A DNA stretch of 64,000 nucleotides, taken from the NCBI GenBank assembly GCA_017301995.1, contig JAFLEH010000001.1:186001-250000 (forward strand). Reading direction: 5' to 3'. The notes below the pieces were generated by a model, which worked only from the letters and a program-made list of their open reading frames with translations, did no database searches and had not been told where the DNA came from. Shown here one piece after another: positions 50,699 to 60,180 of the stretch. Source of the DNA: Verrucomicrobiota bacterium (GTDB taxonomy: Bacteria; Verrucomicrobiota; Verrucomicrobiia; Verrucomicrobiales; Akkermansiaceae). The number at the start of each line of letters is the position of its first letter. The first letter of the stretch is position 1. The translations under genes and the position numbers were made by a program.

Positions 50699-52743
50699 AT
50701 GAAACCAACCAAAATTTCCATTCTATTGTCCGCTGCGGCGGTCACGGTGATTTTCCAGCCTCCGGCCCGTGCCCAGGACGTGCTTGAAGCCACTGGTGGT
50801 CACCGGAACCCGCAGCGAGCGGAAACTCAGCGAGGCCCCGGTGCGGACCGAGGTGGTCAACAAGAAGCAGATCGAGCAGACCGAGTCCTATACCCTCGCC
50901 GACGCGCTCGAATGGATCACCGGGGTGCGGGTGGAAAACGACTGCCAGAACTGCAATTTCCAACAGGTCAGGTTGCTGGGATTGCAGGGAAACTTCACCC
51001 AGATTCTCAACGACGGGCGCCCCGCCCTTTCGTCGCTGGCCTCGGTTTACGGGGTCGAACAGATTCCATCCGCTCTCGTTGACCGGATCGAGGTGGTGAA
51101 AGGCGGCGGATCCGCCCTTTATGGTCCGGGGGCCATCGCGGGGGTCGTCAATATCATCCCCCGCGACCCTCGGGAAAACAGCGGGTATGTGGACTACGGT
51201 TGGTCCACCTACGGCGGCGGCCCGAACCACCAGGCCGGCTTCGGAATCGAGCGGGTCACCCAAAGTGGCGACCTGGGAGTCATTGCTTTTGGCCAATGGA
51301 TCGACCGCTCCTCCTACGATCACAACAACGACGGTTTCAGCGAGGTGGGCTATCAGGAGTTCTGGTCGGGCGGCATCCGGTCGGTTTGGAAACCCACCGA
51401 TGCCACGCGTCTGGTGATGGATTTCAACACCATCCAGGAAGAACGCCGGGGGGGGGGATCTGCTGGACCAACCCGTCACCTCGGCCCAGGTCGCGGAATG
51501 GATCGACAGCCAGATCTATCAGGGCGGCGTCCGTTGGGAGCATGATCTCACGGACCGGCTCTCCTATGAGTTCGGTCTCAGCGCCAACTACACCCACCGC
51601 GACACCTACTACGGATCCGGTGGTGATCCGAACGCCTTCGGCGAGTCGGAAAGCCCGGTCTATCAGGCCGACTTTCTGGGACGCTACAAGGTCCGCGACG
51701 GTCTCGAGCTATCGATGGGCCTCCAGTATCAATACGAGAAACTTGAGGACGAGCAACCCGCCTACAACCGCTTCACCTCGCAGGAAATCGACGACTTCGG
51801 GGTGTTGGGGCAGGCCGAATGGGACCCCACTGAAAAATGGAACATCGTTGCCGGAGCGCGGGTGGATTTCAATTCGGAACTCGAAGACCCGGTGCTCTCG
51901 CCGCGGGTGGCCGCGAAGTATCAGCTCCGCGAGGATCTGGCGATCCGGAGTTCCTACTCGTCGGGATTCCGCGCTCCCCAGGTGTTCGACGAAGACCTCC
52001 ACATCACCCAGGTGGGCGGCAGCGCGTCGATCATCCGCAACGCTCCGGGACTCCGGGAGGAAACCTCCCAAAGCATTACCCTCGGCTGCGAGTGGAGCCC
52101 GGCGCTGGATGCCGAGTTCATCCCGAAAGCGATCACCGCCGATGACACCAGCCCGGTCACCTTTGAACTCAACGGCTTCTTCACCCGGCTGGAAGACACC
52201 TTCGACATCGTGGATGCGGACGATCCGCTGACTCCCGAGCGCGAATTCACCCGCGTGAACTCCTTCGGCGCGGATGTTTACGGCGCGGAGTTCAACATCA
52301 CCTGGCAAATCAACCACGATCTCCGGTTCGATCTCGGCTTCGTCGAACAACGGGCGCTGTTCGACGAACCCGCCGGCGACTTCGGCAGCCGGGCGTTCGA
52401 ACGCACCCCGGAGCATTACGGCACCCTTGGCCTGACATGGAACTCGCCGTGGTGCGAGGTCTTCGTGGGAGGCAAATACACCGGCCCCATGGAAGTCCCC
52501 CACTACGCCGGCTACATCCCCGCCGATCGGCTGGAGAAGTCCCCTTCGTTCTTCACCCTCGATCTGGCGCTCGCCCGGAAACTCAAGGTGGGCGATGTGG
52601 ACATGACCCTGACCGCAGGCGTCAAAAATCTCTTCGACGACTATCAGGACGACCTCGACATCGGCCCCAACCGCGACTCGGGATATGTTTACGGCCCCCG
52701 GTTCCCGCGGATGTTCCACCTCGGGTGCAAGTTCGACTTCTGA
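50699..52743 (+). pseudogene. TonB-dependent receptor interrupted by two frameshifts
   Basis: Three frames together make one receptor of about 680 residues. Frame 1 from ATG 50699 gives the signal peptide (ILLSAAAVTVIFQPPARAQD). Near 50780 it shifts (an extra T in GTGCTTGAAG restores the frame) into the plug: PLVVTGTRSERKL, DCQNCNFQQVRLLGL, DRIEVVKGGGSALYGPG. At a run of ten G (51448-51457) it shifts again, with DLLDQPVTSAQV and the whole barrel following, to YGPRFPRMFHLGCKFDF at 52743. One G fewer restores the frame. Either the gene is decaying, the G-run is phase-variable, or the assembly has indel errors. The DCQNC motif occurs in a known family of outer-membrane receptors. Confidence 0.85.
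51448..51457 (+). repeat. G10 homopolymer at a frameshift point
   Basis: Ten consecutive G in the receptor coding region, where a nine-G run would keep the reading frame. Poly-G tracts of this length are typical phase-variable slippage sites in outer-membrane receptors but also typical of sequencing indels. The sequence alone cannot decide. Confidence 0.7.
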
Positions 52744-52978
52744 TCCTCCGTCCGTTTTCCGATCATTTGCCGTGGAGTTTGCAACGACGGCATCCCTCCT
52801 CTCGCTGGCGGTTCGCATCTTCCGCCGGCGAGGGGAGGTTTCCCCTCCTGGGTGGCCGCCATTGCGGGAAACGGCGGGAAAGATTCCCTCGCGCGACCCC
52901 ATGTCCATTCCTCCGCCAAAGAGCCTGCCTAACCGAAGAAAGCGATCGGGATCCCGCCCCGTACCGGTTTTCCCGCAC

Positions 52979-53845
52979 ATGCAAACCACCGCCCCGATCC
53001 AAACCTCACCGACCAGCCGCCGCGCGTTTCTCACCCGATCCACGGCCTCGCTTCTGGCCGCCGGCCTCTGGCCCGGATGGGCTCACGCGCAGGAAGCGGC
53101 GGGCGAGAACGGCTCGTTCCGGTTTCTTGCCTTCAACGACGTCCATTTCACCGACCCGAAGAAATGCCCGCAATGGTTCGGGAAAGTCTTCGCCGCCATG
53201 CGCGCCAGCGCCCCGGACGCGGAATTCGCACTGCTCTCCGGCGATCTGACCAGCAACTGCAAACCGGCGGAATTCGGCGGCATCCGCGAGGTGTTGCCCT
53301 TGCTGCGGATGCCGGTCCATCTGACGCTTGGCAACCATGATGTGGGTTCGAAAGGCGAGCGCACGGAGTTTGAGAAGTTCTTCCCCGGGAAGCGCAATCA
53401 CGTCGTCAGCCACCGTGGCTGGCAAATCGTCTGCTGCGACTCGGTCGAAAACACCGGCTACATCCAAACCCGCATTCTCAAGGAAAATCTCGCCTGGCTG
53501 GAATCCGCCCTTCCCAAACTCGATCCGCGCCGGCCGACCATTCTATCCACCCACTTTCCGCTCGGAGCGGGCCTCGCCCGGCGGCCGAAAAACGCGGACG
53601 ATCTGCTCAAGCTGTTCGCGAAGTTCAACCTCCAGGCCGTGTTCAACGGGCACTGGCACGGCTACTCCCAAATGCTGTTCAACGAGGCCGTCGTCAGCAC
53701 CAACCGCTGCTGCTCGCGCTACCGCGGCAATCACGACGGCTCGCGCGACAAAGGTTGGTATGTCTGCGAAGCCGCACAGGGGAAAATTTCCCGCCGCTTT
53801 GTCGCGGCGCCGCCAGATTTGATCGCGGAATCGGAGTGGCACTGA
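52979..53845 (+). CDS. Tat-exported calcineurin-type metallophosphoesterase
   Basis: 288 residues from ATG 52979 (MQTTAPIQTS). The twin-arginine signal is SRRAFLTRSTASLLAAGLWP. The metallophosphoesterase motifs appear in order: FNDVHFTD (D-x-H), LLSGDLTSN (GD), LGNHDVG (GNHD), STHFPLG and NGHWHGYS (GHxH). All five metal-ligand motifs are intact, so it is probably an active di-metal phosphatase or phosphodiesterase in the periplasm. It follows the frameshifted receptor after 235 bp of non-coding DNA; a joint role in phosphate or siderophore use is inference. Substrate unknown. Confidence 0.9.
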   Translation: MQTTAPIQTSPTSRRAFLTRSTASLLAAGLWPGWAHAQEAAGENGSFRFLAFNDVHFTDPKKCPQWFGKVFAAMRASAPDAEFALLSGDLTSNCKPAEFGGIREVLPLLRMPVHLTLGNHDVGSKGERTEFEKFFPGKRNHVVSHRGWQIVCCDSVENTGYIQTRILKENLAWLESALPKLDPRRPTILSTHFPLGAGLARRPKNADDLLKLFAKFNLQAVFNGHWHGYSQMLFNEAVVSTNRCCSRYRGNHDGSRDKGWYVCEAAQGKISRRFVAAPPDLIAESEWH

Positions 53846-54017
53846 AGCTCATGGGCGGGACCGTTGCAAAGGGATCCATCCATGTTCTTTGCGAGCCGTC
53901 TCTCTAACATCCACCGGAAACCGATTTTCATCCGCAAAGCCGCAGGAAACTTCCAGATCCCACGGTCCCGGGCAAGTCTCCGGTGCCGTCATTCATCCAA
54001 CGGCCTGAACGGTCCGC

Positions 54018-54470
54018 TCAATCGTTCCGCAGCGCGTTCCTGAATGCCGCCAACGTTTCCGGACTGACGTGGTGCTCAATGCCCTCGGCATCCATTTCCG
54101 CGACCCTTTCCGGAATGCCAAGGGATCGAAGAAACGCGACCACCGTCTCATGCCGGCTCTTGCACGCCACCGCCAGATCCCTCCCGGAATCCGTTAGGAA
54201 AATCGACCGGTAGGGTTGCGAGGTCACATAGCCCGCCTTCCGCAGACGTCCGATGGTGCGGTTCACCGTGGCATGCGTCACCCCCAACCGTTTCGCCAGA
54301 TCCACGACCCGCGCCTCACCCGTCTCCGCGATCAGATCGCCGATCGCCTCCACGTAGTCCTCGGCCGTCTCATGCGCGTGCTCGCGCCGGGTTTGCCGGA
54401 GGTTGGCCGCCTGGGACTTCGCGGCCCCGGCATTGGCTCTCCCTGCTGGTCGGATCGGTTTTGTGGCCAT
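54018..54470 (-). CDS. DtxR/MntR-family metal-dependent regulator
   Basis: 150 residues from ATG 54470 (MATKPIRPAG), after which a basic, Ala-rich tail leads into an HTH (HETAEDYVEAIGDLI; RVVDLAKRLGVTHATVNRTI; LRKAGYVTSQPYRSIFLT). The metal and dimer part is SRHETVVAFLRSLGIPE then DAEGIEHHVS, containing the conserved His/Glu ligands. There is no SH3-like third domain, which fits MntR rather than IdeR. It is divergent from the metal importer operon, with a palindromic operator candidate (54526-54543) in the 74-bp gap, so it probably represses that operon when Mn(II) or Fe(II) is plentiful. Confidence 0.9.
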   Translation of the reverse strand: MATKPIRPAGRANAGAAKSQAANLRQTRREHAHETAEDYVEAIGDLIAETGEARVVDLAKRLGVTHATVNRTIGRLRKAGYVTSQPYRSIFLTDSGRDLAVACKSRHETVVAFLRSLGIPERVAEMDAEGIEHHVSPETLAAFRNALRND

Positions 54471-54505
54471 GGTTTTCTCTGCGCCGGAAATTTTCAAATA
54501 ATCCG

Positions 54506-54543
54506 TTGACAGTCGAGCACAATAGATGTAGCCTTGACTACAT
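54506..54543 (+). promoter_or_regulatory. Candidate promoter and DtxR-type operator for the metal importer
   Basis: TTGACA (54506-54511) is a -35 match, with a -10 region around 54529-54534. The palindrome ATGTAGCCTTGACTACAT (54526-54543; arms ATGTAG/CTACAT) overlaps the -10 and reaches the start codon at 54545. The placement would let a divergently encoded DtxR-type regulator block transcription. The start codon is so close that a leaderless or very short-leader mRNA is possible. Confidence 0.6.
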
Positions 54544-54544
54544 T

Positions 54545-55426
54545 ATGAATCACAAACAACAACCTAGTGTGTGTGCTACACCAAATTCCCCCGCGGATTG
54601 GGTTAGGCGGCGCGGCGTAGCCGTCATCGTGGCGGGAGTGGTGGCGACCGGGGCATCCGGCGCTGCGGAGGTGGGTTTGATGCCCGGCGAACCCGGGAAC
54701 GAACGGCCGCGGCTTGCGTCGCGGGCAGGAATGCGGGAGTTGAGCACCGACCGTCCGGACACGACGGAAAGTGCCTACACCGTGGACAAAGGCCATTGCC
54801 AATTCGAGATGGAAATGGCCGCATTCACCCGCGATGGCGGTGACTGGACGGAATACACCCTCGGCGAGCTGAATGCCAAATTCGGGCTTACCGACTGCGC
54901 CGACCTGCAAGTGGTCATGCCCTTTCACACCCATGTCCGCGATGGCGACGAGGGCTATGGCGACACGGAAATCCGCCTGAAATACAACCTCTGGGGCAAC
55001 GACGGCGGCGACACGGCCATGGCCCTCATGCCCTTCGTGAAAATCCCGACCGCTCGCGGCGATCTTGGAAACGATGAGTTCGAGGGCGGTTTGATTGTTC
55101 CCTTTGCTTTCGCCGGGCCGGCGGATTGGTCCTGCGCGGTCATGGGCGAAGTGGACTTCGCTGCGGATGACGATGGCAGCGGCCATCATGTCGTCGGCAT
55201 CGCCTCCGCCACCGCCAGCCACGCGATCACGGGAAACACCGCCGGATTTCTCGAAGTCGTCGGGATTTTCTCCGCCGAGTCATCGGACGACATCGAAGCC
55301 TATTTCAACACCGGCATGACGTGGGCAATCACCGAGACCTGGCAACTCGATGGTGGCATCCGCGTCGGGCTGACCAGCGCATCCGCCGATCTCACCCCGT
55401 TTGTCGGACTGAGCACCAAGTTTTGA
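54545..55426 (+). CDS. Outer-membrane beta-barrel protein of the phenol-degradation (MetA-like) transporter type
   Basis: 293 residues from ATG 54545 (MNHKQQPSVC); the frame is open further upstream but would then overlap the operator and regulator start. Signal peptide with RRRGVAVIVAGVVATGASGA, then TDRPDTTESAYTVDKGHCQFEME, a text typical of the PF13557-type outer-membrane family. Repeated amphipathic strands end in the aromatic LSTKF. It is the first gene of the metal-uptake cluster, 23 bp before the solute-binding protein, so it could be an outer-membrane route for the metal; that is inference from position. Confidence 0.78.
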   Translation: MNHKQQPSVCATPNSPADWVRRRGVAVIVAGVVATGASGAAEVGLMPGEPGNERPRLASRAGMRELSTDRPDTTESAYTVDKGHCQFEMEMAAFTRDGGDWTEYTLGELNAKFGLTDCADLQVVMPFHTHVRDGDEGYGDTEIRLKYNLWGNDGGDTAMALMPFVKIPTARGDLGNDEFEGGLIVPFAFAGPADWSCAVMGEVDFAADDDGSGHHVVGIASATASHAITGNTAGFLEVVGIFSAESSDDIEAYFNTGMTWAITETWQLDGGIRVGLTSASADLTPFVGLSTKF

Positions 55427-55449
55427 TCCGAACCTCATTCATAGATCAC

Positions 55450-56370
55450 ATGTCCCTATCCAAACCTCGAAAATTCCTCCTCCCCTTTTCCGCACTGCTC
55501 GGCTTGCTTGCCGCAGGGTGTGATCGCGGGCAATCGACGGCCGACACCGGGAAAAAGAAAGTCGTCACCAGTTTCACCATCATTGCTGACATGGCCCGCG
55601 AAGTCGCGGGTGATGCGGCCATCGTGGAGTCCATCACCAAGCCCGGCAGCGAAATCCACGGTTATGACCCGACACCCAAGGACATCGTGAAGGCCCATGG
55701 CGCCGACCTCGTTTTGTGGAACGGCATGAACCTCGAACTGTGGTTCGAGAAGTTCTTCGAAAACGTCAAAGACGTGCCGAGCGCCGTCCTAACCGAAGGT
55801 GTGGCGCCGATCGGAATCACCGAGGGTCCCTACACCGGAAAACCCAATCCCCACGCGTGGATGTCACCGTTCAACGCGCTCATCTATGTGGAAAACATCC
55901 GCAAGGCGCTGGCGAAAATGGATCCCCCCAACGAGGCGGTCTATAACAAGAACGCCGCCGCCTACTCCGCCAAAATCAAGGCGCTCGACGAACCGGTCCG
56001 CCGGAAACTCGCCGCCATCCCCGAGGAACAACGCTGGCTCGTCAGCAGCGAGGGCGCGTTCTCCTATCTCTGCGCCAACTACGGACTCCGCCAACTCTAC
56101 CTCTGGCCGATCAATGCCGACGCCCAGGGCACGCCCCAGCAAGTGCGCGCCGTCATCGACGCCGTGCGTTCCAACAACATCCCGGTGGTCTTTTCCGAGA
56201 GCACCGTGAGCGACAAGCCCGCGCGGCAGGTCGCGCGGGAAACCGGTGCCCGCTACGGCGGCGTGCTCTATGTGGACTCGCTCACCGAAGCCGACGGCCC
56301 CGCGCCAACCTATCTGAAACTGCTGGAAACCAACGCCGAAACCATCGTGAAAGGATTCCTCGGCCAATGA
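55450..56370 (+). CDS. Mn/Fe-type ABC transporter, metal-binding lipoprotein (SitA/MntA-like)
   Basis: 306 residues. The lipobox is LLAAGC (Cys at ~24). It is a cluster A-I metal-binding protein: [32 protein letters not shown] (first metal His), [10 protein letters not shown] (second His), [10 protein letters not shown] (Glu region) and [18 protein letters not shown] with [10 protein letters not shown] (Asp region). The His-rich loop of zinc-specific ZnuA is absent, favouring Mn(II)/Fe(II). It overlaps the next gene's start by 4 bp. The protein is anchored in the periplasm and delivers metal to the permease. Confidence 0.92.
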   Translation: MSLSKPRKFLLPFSALLGLLAAGCDRGQSTADTGKKKVVTSFTIIADMAREVAGDAAIVESITKPGSEIHGYDPTPKDIVKAHGADLVLWNGMNLELWFEKFFENVKDVPSAVLTEGVAPIGITEGPYTGKPNPHAWMSPFNALIYVENIRKALAKMDPPNEAVYNKNAAAYSAKIKALDEPVRRKLAAIPEEQRWLVSSEGAFSYLCANYGLRQLYLWPINADAQGTPQQVRAVIDAVRSNNIPVVFSESTVSDKPARQVARETGARYGGVLYVDSLTEADGPAPTYLKLLETNAETIVKGFLGQ

Positions 56371-57266
56371 CCGCGCCGTCACCCAGCCTTGATGTGGAGG
56401 GCGTTTCGGTAGCCTATCCGAACGGCCACCTCGCCCTGCACGATGCCACCTTCCACCTCGGCAGCGGCACCATCTGCGCGCTGGTGGGCGTGAACGGCAG
56501 CGGCAAGTCCACGCTTTTCAAAAGCATCATGGGCTTCGTGAACCCAACGTCCGGGAGTGTCCGGATCAGCGGCCTGCCCGTGCGCGCCGTTTTGAAACAA
56601 CACCTCGTCGCCTATGTGCCGCAGGCGGAGGAGGTGGACTGGCAGTTTCCCGTCAGCGTGTGGGATGTGGCGATGATGGGACGCTACGGCGCGATGAACT
56701 TCCTCCGCATCCCCCGCGCGGTGGACAAGGCGAAAGTCGAGGAAAGCCTGAAGCGCGTCTCGATGTGGGAGTTCCGCGACCGCCAGATCGGCGAACTGAG
56801 CGGCGGCCAGAAGAAGCGCGTCTTTCTCGCCCGCGCCCTGGCTCAGGGCGGCAGGGTGATTTTATTAGACGAACCCTTCACCGGGGTGGATGTGAAAACC
56901 GAGGAGGCCATCATCGCGTTGCTGCGCGAGTTGCGGGATACCGGCGCGATCATCCTGGTTTCCACCCACAATCTCGGCAGCGTGCCCGAGTTCTGCGATC
57001 AGGTGGTGCTCATCAACCGCACCGTGCTCGCCTACGGGCCCACTGCGGAGATTTTCACCGAGGCCAATCTAACCGCCACGTTCGGCGGCGTTTTGCGGCA
57101 GTTCCAGTTCGATCAATCCACCATCCAGGACCACGACGGCCGGACGATCCGCGTGCTCACCGACGACGAGCGCCCGCTGGTGTTCGGCAAGGGCGGCCAC
57201 CTCGAATACAAAGACCGCCGTGAGCACGCGGAACTGCTCGAACAACGATCCGTGACCGATGACTGA
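56367..57266 (+). CDS. Metal ABC transporter ATP-binding protein
   Basis: 299 residues. Walker A is [12 protein letters not shown], signature [15 protein letters not shown] and Walker [13 protein letters not shown], then [11 protein letters not shown]; all are intact. The length is about 40 residues greater than SitB, with an extra C-terminal tail ([20 protein letters not shown]). It overlaps the lipoprotein gene's stop and the permease start, so the four importer genes are translationally coupled. Confidence 0.95.
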   Translation: MTAPSPSLDVEGVSVAYPNGHLALHDATFHLGSGTICALVGVNGSGKSTLFKSIMGFVNPTSGSVRISGLPVRAVLKQHLVAYVPQAEEVDWQFPVSVWDVAMMGRYGAMNFLRIPRAVDKAKVEESLKRVSMWEFRDRQIGELSGGQKKRVFLARALAQGGRVILLDEPFTGVDVKTEEAIIALLRELRDTGAIILVSTHNLGSVPEFCDQVVLINRTVLAYGPTAEIFTEANLTATFGGVLRQFQFDQSTIQDHDGRTIRVLTDDERPLVFGKGGHLEYKDRREHAELLEQRSVTDD

Positions 57267-58110
57267 GCTGCTCATCCCCCTTCATTACGACTACATGTTG
57301 CGTGCCATCTGGGTCAGCGCGTTGATCGGCGGCGTCTGCGGATTCCTATCCTCGTTCGTCACCCTCAAGGGCTGGTCGCTGATGGGCGACGCGCTATCCC
57401 ACGCGGTGGTTCCCGGCGTTTCCATCGCCTACATCCTCGGGCTGCCGTTCGCGCTCGGTGCATTCGTGGCCGGTCTGTTAGCGGCGGCGGCGATGGCCTT
57501 CATCCGCGCGAAAAGCCGCATCCGCGAGGACGCGACCATCGGCATCGTCTTCACCGCCTGGTTCGCGCTCGGCCTGCTGCTCATCTCGCTGTTCCCGGCG
57601 CGGGTGGATCTCAAGGTCATCATTCTCGGCAATATCCTCGGCATCTCCGATCCTGACATCACGCAGGTCATCAGCATCAGCGCGGTCACGTTGCTGGTGC
57701 TCGGTCTCAAATGGAAAGACCTGATGCTGTTCTGCTTTGATCCGAACCAGGCCCGCACTCTCGGCCTGCGCGCGGGAATGCTGCATGTCATCCTGCTTTC
57801 CCTGCTCGCGGCCACCGCCATCGCCGCGCTGCAGGCGGTGGGTGCCTGCCTGGTCGTTGCCATGCTCGTCACTCCAGGAGCCACTGCCTATCTGCTAACG
57901 GACCGCTTCGGAAAAATGCTCTGGCTTTCATCCGCCATGGGCGCGGGCACCTCGCTTGCCGGAGCGTATGCGAGTTATTATTTCAACGGGGCTACCGGCG
58001 GATGCATCGTCACGTTGCAAACCCTGTTGTTTCTCACAGCCTTCATCTTCGCTCCGAAACACGGCATGCTCGCCGCGAAACGCCGCCTGCGCCTGCAATC
58101 CGCGCCATGA
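57259..58110 (+). CDS. Metal ABC transporter permease, first subunit (SitC-like)
   Basis: 283 residues, about eight membrane helices of the ABC-3 type. The family text [24 protein letters not shown] and [14 protein letters not shown] is conserved, with the coupling segment [16 protein letters not shown] facing the ATPase. Start overlaps the ATPase stop by 8 bp. Two non-identical permease genes in a row (this and the next) mirror the sitCD arrangement and suggest a heterodimeric channel. Confidence 0.92.
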   Translation: MTELLIPLHYDYMLRAIWVSALIGGVCGFLSSFVTLKGWSLMGDALSHAVVPGVSIAYILGLPFALGAFVAGLLAAAAMAFIRAKSRIREDATIGIVFTAWFALGLLLISLFPARVDLKVIILGNILGISDPDITQVISISAVTLLVLGLKWKDLMLFCFDPNQARTLGLRAGMLHVILLSLLAATAIAALQAVGACLVVAMLVTPGATAYLLTDRFGKMLWLSSAMGAGTSLAGAYASYYFNGATGGCIVTLQTLLFLTAFIFAPKHGMLAAKRRLRLQSAP

Positions 58111-58937
58111 ACGCCTTTTTCGAGCCCTTCCAATTCGCCTTCATGAGGGACGCCCTCATCGTCGGCTCGGTCGTCGCCGCGATGTGCGCGGTTCTTTCAT
58201 GCTTCCTGGTTCTCAAGGGCTGGTCGCTCATGGGCGACGCGGTGTCACACGCCGTGCTGCCGGGAATCGTGCTGGCATACCTCGTCGGACTGCCACTCGC
58301 CATCGGCGCGTTCGCGGCCGGCCTGCTCTGCGCTGTGAGCACCGGTTTCATCAAACAGAACAGCCGCATCAAGGAGGACACGGTCATGGGCGTCGTGTTC
58401 ACCGGGCTGTTCGCGTTCGGTCTCGTGCTCTTCAGCCGCACTCGGTCGGACATGCACCTCGACCACATCCTGGTGGGAAACATCCTCGGCATCACGCGCT
58501 CGCAGGTCTGGCAAACCCTCGTCCTCGGGACCGTGGTGCTCGGCGTGACGCTCGCCTTGCGCCGCGACCTGCTGCTGATCTGTTTCGATCCAGGCCAGGC
58601 ACGGGTGATGGCCCTGCCGGACCGTTTGCTGAACTACCTGCTGTTAGGACTGCTGTCGCTCTCCATCGTCGTTTCCCTGCAAGCCGTCGGCATCATCCTG
58701 GTCGTCGCCATGCTGGTGACCCCCGGAAGCATCGCCCACCTGTGGACGGACCGCTTCGACCGCATGCTGCTCATCGCAGTGTTGGCGGCGGCCTTTTCCA
58801 CCATCGCCGGCGTGTTCATCAGTTATCACATCGACGCCTCCACCGCCGCTTGCATCGTGCTGATCCAGGCTCTGGTGTTCGCATTGTCGCTGTGGTTCGC
58901 CCCGAAATACGGAATTTTTCCACGGGGCAACCACTGA
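58107..58937 (+). CDS. Metal ABC transporter permease, second subunit (SitD-like)
   Basis: 276 residues from ATG 58107 ([12 protein letters not shown]), overlapping the previous stop by 4 bp. ABC-3-type membrane domain: [22 protein letters not shown] and AAGLLCAVSTGFIKQNSRIKED; coupling segment ARVMALPDRLLNYLLLG. The sequence is closely related to the first permease, implying duplication. It completes the operon; 188 bp of non-coding DNA follows, without an evident terminator. Confidence 0.92.
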   Translation: MNAFFEPFQFAFMRDALIVGSVVAAMCAVLSCFLVLKGWSLMGDAVSHAVLPGIVLAYLVGLPLAIGAFAAGLLCAVSTGFIKQNSRIKEDTVMGVVFTGLFAFGLVLFSRTRSDMHLDHILVGNILGITRSQVWQTLVLGTVVLGVTLALRRDLLLICFDPGQARVMALPDRLLNYLLLGLLSLSIVVSLQAVGIILVVAMLVTPGSIAHLWTDRFDRMLLIAVLAAAFSTIAGVFISYHIDASTAACIVLIQALVFALSLWFAPKYGIFPRGNH

Positions 58938-59125
58938 GTTTCGGTTCGGCGTGGGGCCCGAATCGCCCGCCGCTCCGTTGCGACACCGCCAGACCTGACT
59001 GAGGAATCGCAGTGTGCACTGCCATCGGCGTTCCATCGATACCCGCCAAGAATCCCCCCCCTCGTCCGATCAAACTCAATGGGCTTTCCAAAGCGCGGCG
59101 ACGTGCTATCTTCCCCGCCCCGCCC

Positions 59126-60040
59126 ATGCCACTGTCCGTTTCACGATCCGCCCGCATTCCGGTTCTCTTCCTGCTCGCCACCACGGCCGGGTTGGCGGCG
59201 TTGGTTTTCACCCGGCAATCGGCGGACGTCCGACTCGGCTCGCCGGCCGCCACGGAAACCAGCGGGATCGCCGTAAGCAGTCGCTCGCCCGACCGATTCT
59301 GGCTGCTCAATGACAGCGGCTGTCCCGCCGAACTGCTGCTCCTTTCGGCCACCGGAGCCGACCGCGGCCGACTGAGCGTCACCGGCGTGACCAACCGCGA
59401 TTGGGAGGATCTATCCGCATTCCGTTTGAACGGCAAACCCTATCTGCTGATCGCGGACACCGGCGACAACGAAAGCCGCTACCCGACCTGCAGGATCCAC
59501 GTTATCGCCGAGCCGCCGCTGCCTAACGGCGATGCCCGTCTCGATGCGGCGGCCGCGCCGGAGTGGTCCATCGAGTTCCGCTACGCCGACGGCCCGCGCG
59601 ATTGCGAAAGCGTGGCCGTGGACACCGCCGAGAACCGGATCCTGCTGCTGAGCAAGCGAACCGACCCGCCCACGCTCTATCAAATCCCCCTGCGCCCCGC
59701 CAAGGGCGCCGAAGTGATCGCCAGGCCGATCGGCACCACCAGCGTCAAGCCACCGCGCGGGTTCCCGATCCATCCGTTCGGTTCCCAACCCACCGGCATG
59801 GCGATCAGCCCGGATGGCAGCGTGGCGGCGGTGGCCACTTACCTGAGCGTGTTCGTGTTTTCCCGCGCCAAAGGCGAATCATGGCCGCAGGCCTTCGCCA
59901 AACCGGCGACCGTCCTCCTCCCCCACGGGCTGCCACAGGCGGAGGCGATCACCTTTTCCGCCGACGGCCATTCGATCATCGTGGCCTCGGAGGGCGCGCG
60001 GACTCCGCTCGTTTTCTACAACGACCAGCCCGCCAAATAA
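59126..60040 (+). CDS. Secreted phytase-like beta-propeller protein
   Basis: 304 residues from ATG 59126 (MPLSVSRSAR). A signal-anchor-like helix lies at residues ~9-30 (IPVLFLLATTAGLAALVF). The rest reads as a beta-propeller: GIAVSSRSPDRFWLLNDSG, GVTNRDWEDLSAF, YLLIADTGDNESR, CESVAVDTAENRILLLSKR and GMAISPDGSVAAVATY. The NDSG, DTGDN and RDCESVAVD elements are typical of esterase-like or phytase-like propellers, in which acidic residues bind calcium. Enzyme activity is not certain. No operon partner; the repeat-protein gene follows after 140 bp. Confidence 0.77.
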   Translation: MPLSVSRSARIPVLFLLATTAGLAALVFTRQSADVRLGSPAATETSGIAVSSRSPDRFWLLNDSGCPAELLLLSATGADRGRLSVTGVTNRDWEDLSAFRLNGKPYLLIADTGDNESRYPTCRIHVIAEPPLPNGDARLDAAAAPEWSIEFRYADGPRDCESVAVDTAENRILLLSKRTDPPTLYQIPLRPAKGAEVIARPIGTTSVKPPRGFPIHPFGSQPTGMAISPDGSVAAVATYLSVFVFSRAKGESWPQAFAKPATVLLPHGLPQAEAITFSADGHSIIVASEGARTPLVFYNDQPAK

Positions 60041-60180
60041 GCCGGAACCGGGCAAGAGCATGCTGCTGTAGGAAGAATTCCTTGGCGGATTCACAAAATG
60101 AGCTTGCGGGTGATGGTGGTTTGGTTATCCTTCCGACAACTTCGGAGCCGCTCCGCAGCCTCTATCAACCAAACCCCACG

